64,000 nt of DNA from Acanthornis magna (taxonomy: Eukaryota > Chordata > Aves > Passeriformes > Acanthizidae). The notes under the pieces are model-generated. The model saw nothing but the letters and a program-made list of their open reading frames with translations, searched no databases and had not been told where the DNA came from. Shown piece after piece: positions 27,701-35,900 of the stretch. A program made the translations under genes and the position numbers. Location: assembly GCA_036785705.1 (NCBI GenBank), contig JAWUZG010000018.1, positions 5,181,501 to 5,245,500 of the forward strand, written 5' to 3'. How positions within the stretch are numbered: the first letter of the stretch is position 1; each line of letters opens with the position of its first letter.

Positions 27701-30528
27701 TACTTCATTATCTCTCAATTCAAACTCTGTACCTAAGAGTCCATGCTGCATTTAATACAATGAACAAGGACTCACATGACTTCACAAGAAATCACCTGAT
27801 TTCACAAGATAGCAAAAAACCAAACAGCAAAAGTCAATTTATGAAATTCCTGAAAAATAACAGGAAAATTTAGGAGAAAAATATATCCATTGTCACAACT
27901 CATTATTTCATCATCTCTAACTTCATTTAGATTTTATCAGAGCTACATCCCCAGATGCTCAGGACCAAATTGAATGGTATACATTTCAGTGACTGAAGCT
28001 CAGTGGGTTCACAGCAACTCCAACTCCTTACTAACACCCACAGAACCCTTCTCAAAGGTACAGCTACTTCCTCGTGATCAGAAGAGGCATATTTTTTCTA
28101 GACCACACACAGGGGTAGTCAATGTATACATTCAAAGGTGAAACAAGTTTGTTTTATGCTATTCTAGATATTGTAGTTTTTTTATAGAACACTATGCACT
28201 CATATCACACCACTACTGCAATTTACTAATCAAGCAGAAAATTATAAAATCTAAATTGCCTCCATACCAATACTAAACCATTGTGTGACTCTTGCAATAA
28301 CTCACTGTTTGCTTTCTCTCTCACTCCCACACTTACCATTCCTCATCTTTTATGTGTTTAAGTTGAATTTGATAAATATTGCATTTTTTAATCAGGTATT
28401 TTCCTTCACTGTTTTCCTCCAAAGGCAGAAAGGTCACAGTTCCATTGTAAACATCTGAAAAGATATGCAAACAGGGGTTTATTATTCAATGGCGCAACCC
28501 ACCCAGGTTAGCACCAAAATGAATTTCTGCCTCCTTACTACAATAAGTGTAAACCAGTGGGGCAAGATCAAAGACAACAAAGAAAGAACCACCATGCTAG
28601 GAATAGATCTGTTTCTTGGTGTGCCTGACATCTAAAACTACTGGATGAATTGAATTCCCAAAATTTAGCATTATATTGCATGATTTTTCCAAATATCTAA
28701 GGCTGACCAGGAGTATTCATTTTCATCAAACCTAACTATTTTAATAAAGAAAAAGTAAACAATGAGATTTTTCTAGCATAAGACTGCTGCATTCCCACAG
28801 TAAATCCAGAATCCTGGGAAGCAGGTATATACCTGCAGAATTACTCCATTAAAAAATGTTTACATCTTTTTTTAGCTGTTGTTTACCAATTTCTTAAAGT
28901 AGCTTGTTCAATTTTGAAAACAGTTTTTCAATTACCACCAAAACAAATATTCTTGCAACTAAAAATGCTATACTAGCTACATAATTAATTTTCAATGGAC
29001 TCCGAAATTTTCTGAGTGAGACAAAAAAGAATAATTATTAATAGAGCAAACATTAAGTATCGTTATCTTGTCCTATCCCAATTCCATCTCCAACATTTTT
29101 AATTGTAAACACGTCAATTAAAAAAAACTCCTGTGCTTTTTCTTAGAGATAGGCTCTCTAGATGCAGCTCAGGAGCATCTTCTCTTAACACCAGAAGAAA
29201 AAATAAATCAAAACTGCAACATATAATTTTTTTGAAGGCACTATTTTTTTTGGAGGCATCAGATAAGAATCATAGGCCACAAGAACATCCCAAGTCAGCC
29301 CCATAAATGACTATTGGTCTTTATGAACTGTAAATCAAGTTGTTTCCAGAATTCTGATTCTTTTCAAAACATTACTACTAGAATTAAATCTGTATCAAAT
29401 TTTTTTCCAAAATTTATCTTTAAAACGGTGTCAAGCTCTACCCTATGTAAGTTTCTTTATATTTGCAGGATTTATTGCAGCATATTACCATCTTACTGTG
29501 TAAAAATACACCCCAAAACAAAACAAAATCAAAAACCAACTAAACAAAAAGAAACAAACAAAAACAAAACAAACAAAAAAACCTCAGAAACATAAACAAC
29601 AAAAAACCACAACTACACAAACAAGCTGAGCTTCTTTCTTAAGCAATACTAAGTAATAAGAAAGTCGATACAAACACTTCCACTTGGCCAGCAGGTGCCA
29701 CAGCTGCCTACTCTTTCCAGTAATTCTGCATTTCCCAACACTGCGGTTACTCCTTACATGCCCTCCATTAGGTCTGCACTACATTTGTGCGTGGGCAGCT
29801 TACTCATGACAGGAGCTCGTAAGTGTCTCAGGCGTTTGGCCTCTGCAATTTGTATTTCAACTGCTGAAACTTCAGTGCTTCCTAGCGAAACAACGAAGGG
29901 TAAAAACGAAACCTAAGCACACGATCAGGACAAAAATCCACCTTCATTCCCACAAGGAGTGGGGAAAAAAAGGGGTATTTCTCTCATCTGCGAGACAATC
30001 TCCGAGGGGCAGGCCTAGGGCAGCCCCGGCCTCTCATCTGCGAGACAGTCTCCGAGGGGCAGGCCTAGGGCAGCCCCGGCCCCTCACACGCCGCGCTCGG
30101 GCCCGGCCTCCCGCCCCTCAGCGCCGGCTCCGCTCACCTTGCACCGCCAGCTCCCGGGCCGGGGGCGCGGCGGAGCGGCCCCGCGGCAGCAGCGTCCTCA
30201 GCACGGCGCGGAGCTCGCCGGGCCCGCCCCAGGCGGCGAGGGGCGGCGGCAGAGGCAGCTGGCCCCGCACCTCCCTCCAGAGCCTGCCCAGCTCCGCGGC
30301 CCCCGCCGCTCGCCCCTCCTGCCCGCCTGCCCCCGTGGCGGCGAGGGATGGAGATACCTCCCCGCCCTCCTCGAGCGGCACTATCCCCTCGGCCTGGACG
30401 GCGGCGCCGCTCAGCCTCCTGTTTGCCACCTGCGGCTTCTCCAGCCACACGCGCACGGCCGCCCAGAAGCCGCGGGGCAGCGCGGCGCCGCCGGGGTCCC
30501 GCACGGCCGCCGTCCCCACCAGCCCCAT
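14059..30528 (-). CDS. TRMT44: tRNA (uracil-2'-O-)-methyltransferase TRMT44, 11 coding exons
   Basis: This is the orthologue of yeast Trm44 and human TRMT44 (METTL19), which methylates the 2'-OH of U44 in the variable loop of certain tRNAs using S-adenosylmethionine in the cytosol. The spliced CDS is 2010 nt (669 residues); human is longer, about 757 by memory. Visible parts are an N-terminal segment shared with human (GFWAAVRVWLEKPQVAN, residues 20-36), a SAM-binding motif I FVDLGCGNGLL (284-294), the acidic motif GRGIDVRRRK (305-314), a core DWLIGNHSDELTPW (342-355) and FVLPCCFFDF, and a C-terminal CCCH zinc finger with C630, C640, C647 and H651. All junctions are GT-AG and phase-consistent, with no internal stop. 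The start at 30528 is chosen because the following residues match human. The gene is divergent from ACOX3 through a shared CpG island. Coordinates here are the whole span; exons are listed separately. Confidence 0.96.
14292..16721 (-). other. TRMT44 intron 10
   Basis: A 2.4-kb AT-rich intron with GT and AG ends. It has a (GT)6-like run near 15428 and A-rich patches near 16150. No other feature is recognised. Confidence 0.8.
16722..16838 (-). CDS. TRMT44: TRMT44 coding exon 10
   Basis: 117 nt encoding residues 554-593, including YGGLQTLLKNNHQVFE, which aligns with the human GGLQTLLRNSHQVFQ stretch. It joins exon 9 through a split Glu codon (G/AA) and exon 11 through a split Val codon (G/TT). 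Confidence 0.95.
17697..18087 (-). CDS. TRMT44: TRMT44 coding exon 9
   Basis: 391 nt encoding residues 424-553 plus one base. It starts VSLIGKRRTYP (human VCLVGKSRTYP). It then has a poorly conserved cysteine-containing linker of about 40 residues, and ends with a conserved block MPGFQPREK, NCASLPRDFVDEVV and VANLLL. The frame is open upstream of the acceptor for about 90 nt, but the CAG acceptor at 18088-18090 and homology fix the exon start. Confidence 0.95.
18705..18731 (-). repeat. 27-nt homopolymer (T on the minus strand) just inside TRMT44 intron 8
   Basis: An uninterrupted run of 27 A on the plus strand. It starts 29 nt past the donor of TRMT44 exon 8 in the direction of transcription. 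It is a poly(U) tract in the pre-mRNA and probably length-variable. Confidence 0.9.
18761..18944 (-). CDS. TRMT44: TRMT44 coding exon 8
   Basis: 184 nt encoding residues 362 (split Arg) to 423. It contains FVLPCCFFDFHGKYSRRQS and YREYLDF, followed by VGFVCGFHVEEDCLRIPSTK, all strongly conserved with human. The donor AGG|GTAATT is adjacent to the poly(T) run. Confidence 0.96.
19582..19688 (-). CDS. TRMT44: TRMT44 coding exon 7
   Basis: 107 nt encoding residues 327-361 plus two bases of Arg362. It carries DWLIGNHSDELTPWIPVIAA, the conserved catalytic-domain segment of the Trm44 family. Confidence 0.96.
19689..22254 (-). other. TRMT44 intron 6
   Basis: A 2.6-kb AT-rich intron bounded by GT and AG, with no recognisable repeat family, exon or RNA gene. 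Confidence 0.8.
22255..22326 (-). CDS. TRMT44: TRMT44 coding exon 6
   Basis: 72 nt, phase 0 at both ends, encoding residues 303-326. It carries GRGIDVRRRKIWDMYGPETH, nearly identical to human. The Asp in GID is the expected acidic residue of the SAM-binding motif II region (inference from the Rossmann-fold pattern). Confidence 0.96.
23734..23841 (-). CDS. TRMT44: TRMT44 coding exon 5, SAM motif I
   Basis: 108 nt, phase 0 at both ends, encoding residues 267-302. It contains LWEEER and the methyltransferase motif I SFVDLGCGNGLLVHIL, the glycine-rich loop that holds S-adenosylmethionine. Confidence 0.97.
23842..25993 (-). other. TRMT44 intron 4
   Basis: A 2.2-kb AT-rich intron with no recognised feature. 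Confidence 0.8.
25994..26062 (-). CDS. TRMT44: TRMT44 coding exon 4
   Basis: A short 69-nt exon, phase 0 at both ends, encoding residues 244-266 (VWPEVTDPEKFVYEDVAIAT and so on). It is almost identical to human and was found by homology because it lies inside no long open frame. The donor is CTG|GTAGGG. Confidence 0.96.
27283..27502 (-). CDS. TRMT44: TRMT44 coding exon 3
   Basis: 220 nt encoding residues 170 (split Trp) to 243. It contains SDGIVYPKLAWLGNELLSKL, FKSTLSLIS and YKEMVK, aligning residue by residue with the human family segment. Confidence 0.97.
28337..28454 (-). CDS. TRMT44: TRMT44 coding exon 2
   Basis: 118 nt encoding residues 131 (split Asp) to 169 plus two bases of Trp170. 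It contains VYNGTVTFLPLEEN and NIYQIQLKH, matching human VLNGTITFLPLEED and NVYQIQLSH. Confidence 0.95.
29515..29585. repeat. A-rich (CAAA)n-like low-complexity tract
   Basis: About 70 bp built of imperfect AAAC/CAAA units with few T or G. It looks like the decayed tail of a retroelement or a degenerate microsatellite. Confidence 0.75.
29981..30080. repeat. 50-bp tandem duplication in the CpG island
   Basis: Two adjacent 50-bp copies (29981-30030 and 30031-30080) start CTCTCATCTGCGAGACA and end CAGCCCCGGC. They differ at one base only (A versus G, seventeen bases in). The repeat lies about 60 bp past the TRMT44 exon 1 donor. Confidence 0.95.
30138..30528 (-). CDS. TRMT44: TRMT44 coding exon 1, start codon
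   Basis: 391 nt encoding residues 1-130 plus one base, very GC-rich. The start MGLVGTAAVRDPGG leads into LPRGFWAAVRVWLEKPQVAN, which matches human. The rest is Ala/Gly/Pro-rich and poorly conserved until VLRTLLPRG (human VLRTVIPK). The donor CAAG|GTGAGC is strong. The start context has G at +4 but T at -3. An in-frame upstream ATG was not seen in the short leader. Confidence 0.93.
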
Positions 30529-30539
30529 CCACCGCCCGC

Positions 30540-30616
30540 TGCCGCCTCGCCGGGAGGCGGAGCGCGTCGCAGGCTGCTCCCGTCAGTTCCCGAGGCGGAG
30601 ACGGCGGCGGCCGCAG
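30540..30616 (+). other. ACOX3: inferred non-coding first exon of ACOX3
   Basis: The ACOX3 start codon lies only 11 nt after a strong acceptor at 32798, so at least one upstream non-coding exon is required. The best donor in the CpG island is GCCGCAG|GTACGT at 30616/30617. The 5' boundary given here is a guess. Other donors in the island are possible. Confidence 0.5.
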
Positions 30617-32797
30617 GTACGTACCGGGTCCCCTCGCCCTGGTCTGCGGCTCTGAGGCTCCGAGTGCCGCGAGAGACCGCTGCGGTGCCGTCCTGCGGCT
30701 GGAAACACGGAGAGCCGCCAGCTGCCGGCACGGCGTGAGGCTGCAGGGCTGGCACCGCGTGTGCGGCTCCGTGTGGGGAAGGGCTGTGCTGCTGTGACAG
30801 ACTGCCTTCCGAGAGCGGACTCCAGCCCGGCCCGTCAGGGAGGCGTCTCGTTACACTTTTTGTAGCAAAGAGCAGTACATTACATAGTCTCTTTTTGCCG
30901 TGTCTGAGCAGAAGCGAGGCTCTGCCGTGAATTCGGGCCGCTCGAATAGCGGCTGTGCAGTGAACCCTCACAGGGCTCCTGCAGGAGCGGCTCAAGCCCT
31001 GCCTGGGGTTGCTCTGCTCTGGGCGACTGCCAGCAGATTGCTCGGAAATGCAAAGCCGCTGGAAGATAAAATAAAATAAAACACTGGTGATGTAATCTCG
31101 CAGCATAAGGGTACAGCACCATTGTTGACGACTACCAAGTGTCTGAGCTGTGTCATTGTTACGCAAGAAAATTGACGATAGTACCCTGCAAACTGACCTT
31201 TCCCCTCGTGATTTGTGACCCGGTTCTGTTGGCCGGGTATGAATTGGAATTAACTAGCAGGAGCATTTTCCACGGAAAAAGGTTTTCAACTTAGCATTTC
31301 AGTGAAACTGCATCAGTTCTTTGCAAATTGAAAATAACGTGGTTTTTACTGCCATCTTCACACACGTTTCAAAATTCCAGAGCAAGGCTGAAATTAACAC
31401 TGAAGTTATTCTTTAGGACAGTCCGCTGTTACTTTCCTATTATAACGACCCGTTTTGGTTTCTTAATTAGTTTTGAAACTGTTGGCTTGGAGAGACAAAT
31501 TATATTAAAGCATTGTGAAGTCAGATAATATATTTTAAATATAGAACCATTTTTTATGAACTCTTAGGTTTTCTCATTTGGGCAATATCACAGATTTGCA
31601 ATGTAAATAAAGTTAGATGCAATAGCTGCAACATTACAATGTAATTCTTTTCTCTGAGTCTGAAGCTGTGAACTTCTGCCCTGATTTACCTATTTTCCAG
31701 TTAGAAGTATAATATCTTTTTCCTTGGCTGCAGGTTGAAACACTATGAATGCCTTTTTTTTCTTTCCCCTGTCTTTCCGAACCTGTTGCTCAGTACTGGA
31801 GCTTCATCTTCCTGGAACTGATTTGGAAGTCACATGCAGAAATACTATCCTGCAGTTCTCTTCTACTAAGTTTGTACTCTCCAGAACTAGAGGATGACCT
31901 CCGTGAAAAGGATAAGGTTGAAAGAAAAGAGAAAAGTAGCAAGGAGATACATCAAGATGATGAGGGGGAAAAGGGATGAAAAAAACAGACTGCTGAAATA
32001 GTAGTTTCTGTATTTTATTATGTTCGAAGTCCATGCTGAGCAAGCCCCTGGCCAGCCCTGGGCCAGGATGTCTTATCTATACCTTCAAGTTGCTTTTTCC
32101 AGCCAGTCCCGTTAAATTGTGCCCAGCTTCTGCTGCCCTGCCCGATGGTTTTTGCACCTTTCAAGCAGAGCAGAGCTCCCTGCCGTCTGTGCGGTGGCAG
32201 GAATTGCTGGATGTGCCGTGAGCAGCAGAGGGGCCTCCCACACGAGCTTCTGGGAGCAGCAGAGGCATCAGCCTTGACCCCTTTGGGCCAGGTCCAGCAA
32301 AAAGCATGGTTCTCCTTTGCTGAACCAGTGCAGTTGTACCTACTGGCAGTGAAATCCTTCGGGGTCTCTGCAGTTTTACAGTGTTTTTGCCTGACCCATA
32401 GATGCACACAAGTTGCCAGCAGACTTTGTGGGGCCTTACTGCTTTTGTTGTTTAAGACATGGTATTTTCTTGCCTGGGTCTTTTATCTCCCCCTTTCCTA
32501 TTACACGATATGGTGATAACCAGTGGTGTTCCTGTTTCATATTTAGCTCATATTTTAATAACAAAGACCATGTAATTAATTTACATTGGATCAAAGGCAT
32601 TTTTTCTTACTTTGTATCAAGCCAGTTGAATTAGAAAAATTGAAAGGCAAGCTTTTAGTTGGCTCTGCACTACTGTACTCATATATACAAACAAGTCCAT
32701 GGATTTAATTAGCAACTCTTTTAATTTATTTTTATTATTAAAAAACAGACATCTATGGTGCTTCAGTTTGTGATTTATCTTTTCTTGTTTCCTGCAG
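30617..32797 (+). other. ACOX3 intron 1 (inferred)
   Basis: About 2.2 kb. It falls quickly from CpG-rich to AT-rich, then has an unexplained GC-richer patch at 32040-32440. A DR1-like site is at 31194-31206. The acceptor is a pyrimidine-rich TTTCTTGTTTCCTGCAG at 32797. Confidence 0.6.
31194..31206 (-). promoter_or_regulatory. candidate DR1 (PPAR/HNF4-type) site in ACOX3 intron 1
   Basis: The plus strand reads TGACCTTTCCCCT, so the minus strand is AGGGGA-A-AGGTCA. This is two directly repeated nuclear-receptor half-sites separated by one base, one perfect and one with changes. PPAR-RXR elements of this type control other acyl-CoA oxidase genes. Occupancy here is speculation. Confidence 0.3.
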
Positions 32798-32976
32798 TTT
32801 AGCTAACAATGGCATCCACTCTGAATCAGAAAGAAATGACTGGAAACCAAAATTCATTGGATAGTTTGCTACCGGATTTCCCTAAAGGCCCACTTTCCAT
32901 ATACCGTAAAAAAGCTTCCTTCAACTGGAAGGAGATGGCAGTGTTCATAGATGGCGAAGATACCATCCAGCTGAAG
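32798..32976 (+). CDS. ACOX3: ACOX3 exon 2, start codon (CDS from 32809)
   Basis: Eleven bases of 5' UTR, then codons 1-56. It contains [20 protein letters not shown], aligning with human LLPEFPRGPLDAYRARASFS, which confirms the start. It ends phase 0 at AAG|GTAAAC. Confidence 0.95.
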
Positions 32977-35900
32977 GTAAACTTTGAAAGAATTGTAAAC
33001 ATGTTTTAATTGTGGACATATCAGTAAAAGTAAGCATGTGTTTTTTAAAGGGAGTATAGTTAATATTACTCTGTAAATATGGAGCATGAAGAAATTTGAT
33101 TTGCACATCCAGTTTTCAGAAGAGAGATGAACTTCTAAGTAATCTACTCTGCTGTCTCATAAGGCTCATTTAGTTACTGAACATCAGTGCAGGGGAGACC
33201 CACAGGTGCTGTATTTCAGAACTTCAGTGTTCATTTCAGACTGAGAACTATATTCTACCATATTTCTTTACTATTTCATTAAATCATACATCCCATGGTT
33301 TTGCAATGCACTTAAGGGGAGCTAAGTGCAAGCTGCTGTCGAACAGTATTTCTGTCTTGCTTTGACCTGACATAACTTCCTATGATGTTCTGTGTTTGCA
33401 TTAATGCTTATGTGGTATTGCAGTTGGAGATCAGCAGGTCCACCTCGATGAAAGATAACCCTACCAAGAAAAGAGATTAACTGCAGCACAAGAGATGGTG
33501 TGGAAATGCATGACTTGGAGATGTAGGAGGAGAGAGAACTAGCTTTTTGAAGGTGGTGTAGATTTACATGGATTAAAGCTAATCTTGAACCTTCGCTGTA
33601 ATTATAGAAATCCTAGCAGGTATTTCAGAGAAATGAAAAAGACCTGGTTCTGCACCTGACTGGTGTGTGTTGGAGCACAGAAAATACGCAAGTGCTCTGT
33701 GTCTGAAGGAGATTCAAAGCTGTGTGGGCACGTAATGTTATTGATACAGAGAGAAGGAATGACTTCGCCTTTCTAAGGAAAGCACAGGAAGTCTAGTTTT
33801 CTTCCTTCTTAGTGTGTTATTCCCTTCAGAGAGGAAGAACAGATATTTAAAACCTTTTTAAAAGATTTTGCCTAAAGCGCTGCGTTTTTTTCTAAATTGT
33901 ATGAAAGACAAGAAGATGTGGGTATCTTGAAGACAGTGCTCTGTAATGCTGTATAATCTAATAAAAAAATCTGAATTAAAACATGAAAATATATAGATCC
34001 CCATGTTGAAGGGGTGCATATGATGGTTCCATAAAATGGAGCCCTTTTTTATTTTCATCTGGGAATAGAGCAGTTGTGGTAGCTTAATTGCGTTACCATC
34101 ATGGCATATTTCTAACTGAATGTAACCCCTGGAGTTTTACCTTCATCCTCAGACTGAAGGACTTTTGCCCCTTAGATTCTGCCAGCATCTTCATATATTG
34201 AGATAATGAAGCTGCTCTACAAAGCAAGTTTTACCGTACTGTTCTTGTGCATTCAGAGTGAATCAGTGAATCCCTTCACGGTGAAGGAGATTTCATAAAA
34301 TTTAGCAGCATGAGCTGTATATATAATGATAGACCGTTTAAATATATTTTCTAATTGTCTGGAATTTTTTCTTTGTAAGTTTATTCCTTCTAGCAAACGA
34401 TTGTAGTTTGAGGCCCAGTGTTATTCTAGAAGGCACTTAACTGGTTTTGTTAATGCTTTTAGGTTAACATTCTCATGTTAGTTTTTTCCCCCTCTAGAAC
34501 AGAATCTTCTCTGCTCTGGAAAGTGATCCTCTCTTTGCACATCATCCTGGAGAAGATTTGTGCCGTGAAAAATATCAGGAGCTGACGTTCCTGCGCTGTA
34601 AAAGGTTCTTTGAGCATGACTTTGTTACTCAGCAAGAGGCCCTAGAGAACCCATTAAAGGTTTTTAGTGCGTCTCTCTGCATGGGAATGTACGATTGGTC
34701 TCCATCTATCCAGTTTGCCTTACATTGTATTGTAAGTACAGTTCAAGGGCTATAATGGTGTATGTTTGAATTTAAGTAACTTCCAATACCATAATTCTGT
34801 TGCTCTGTGCCTATTTTATTAAAATTATATCTTTTCCTCATCCTTTCTTTTCAAAAATTGAATTAACTTTTAACTGTTCAGAAGAATGAGAGAGCTGTGG
34901 ATAATCTTTGTTTTTAAGCCCTGTCTCCACTGGAATCCCACCTGGAAAGTAAAGGTGAAACAGTATAGACAGAGATACAGAAAAAAATTTTGATGCCTAG
35001 AGTTCCATCTTCTTTTGTCTACTCCTTTGCCTCCTCTCTAGGGCAGTAGCAGCCAAAGAACTTGTTTGTTGGTGGCTGTGTGTTTGCTAGAGATTTGCAG
35101 GTATCAGAAACTTACCTGCTTAAGCCCCAGTGTCATAATTAAGGGCAGAAGACAGAAGGAATGGAAACCAGTGTAAAATTTCTCACTGACGTCAGTGGCT
35201 GGATTCTGTTAATCAGTTGCTTCCCAGATGGCTCTCTCACAAAGAATACTTGACATAGCTGGTCAAATAATATGGGTTGAATTAACTAATTATTACTATT
35301 CACATGGCCAGGGAGGGTCTAGGAATTAGTGTTGTTGTGTGAATATCCATGTAGGAAAACTGAAGATAGCTTTCAAATCAGCATTCTTGTTTGATCCTGA
35401 TGCAGCTACCTTCAGTTCCCAATCCATTTGCAGTAAAATGAACTAAAATAATCTTTTAAGTTTTCTTCTACTCAAGGGGACAACATTAAGGACAAGTGGA
35501 AAGTGATTTTAAGGGTTTGCAGTGAAGGCTTGAACAGCTTAGAACTGTGACAAGTTCAGTCCTCTTTAAAGGAGCCTTGGCAAAATCAAATCCTGACTTA
35601 CCTCCCCAGATATAGTCTAAATATAGTTTACTGTGCAACCCACTTTCCCTGGTCTCTTAACTGGACATCATTATACAAACCATATGCAATTTGTGCTTTC
35701 CATCACGGGGCACTGGTTTCATTCAAAATTCTGTTTTTACAGGTATTCGGAGGTGCAATTATGAGTGCTTCTATGAGGTTTGCACACATGGTGAAACAAA
35801 TTCGTAACATGGAGGTAATTTTTTCTAATAATTTGTGAGAAATGGACACTATTAGAACTGTGTCACTATTTGCGTTCTTGTGTTATTTCTGATGGAGCAG

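Larger units (their letters stand above)
28455..30137 (-). other. TRMT44 intron 1
   Basis: A 1.7-kb intron. It contains a (CAAA)-rich simple-sequence stretch at about 29515-29585. At its 5' (right) end lies the GC-rich edge of the CpG island, with a 50-bp tandem duplication (29981-30080). Confidence 0.85.
29990..30830. promoter_or_regulatory. CpG island, probable bidirectional promoter of TRMT44 and ACOX3
   Basis: An abrupt change from AT-rich sequence to roughly 840 bp very rich in G, C and CpG dinucleotides. It covers TRMT44 exon 1 on the minus strand and the inferred first exon of ACOX3 on the plus strand. A GGGAGGCGGAGC block (about 30551-30562), resembling Sp1 GC boxes, lies between the two genes. 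No TATA box is seen. CpG-island head-to-head pairs usually share a core promoter. The exact start sites are not visible. Confidence 0.8.

Noticed and set aside
30139..30797. Long plus-strand open frames (199 and 149 codons) across the CpG island
   Set aside because: They are antisense to TRMT44 exon 1 and reflect GC-rich sequence with few stop codons. The translations are Pro/Arg/Ala-rich with no recognisable domain.
31749..31979. Charged open frame ending with a Glu/Lys-rich stretch in ACOX3 intron 1, considered as a processed pseudogene
   Set aside because: No parent protein is recognised, there is no poly(A) tail or target duplication, and the charged composition follows simply from purine-rich DNA.
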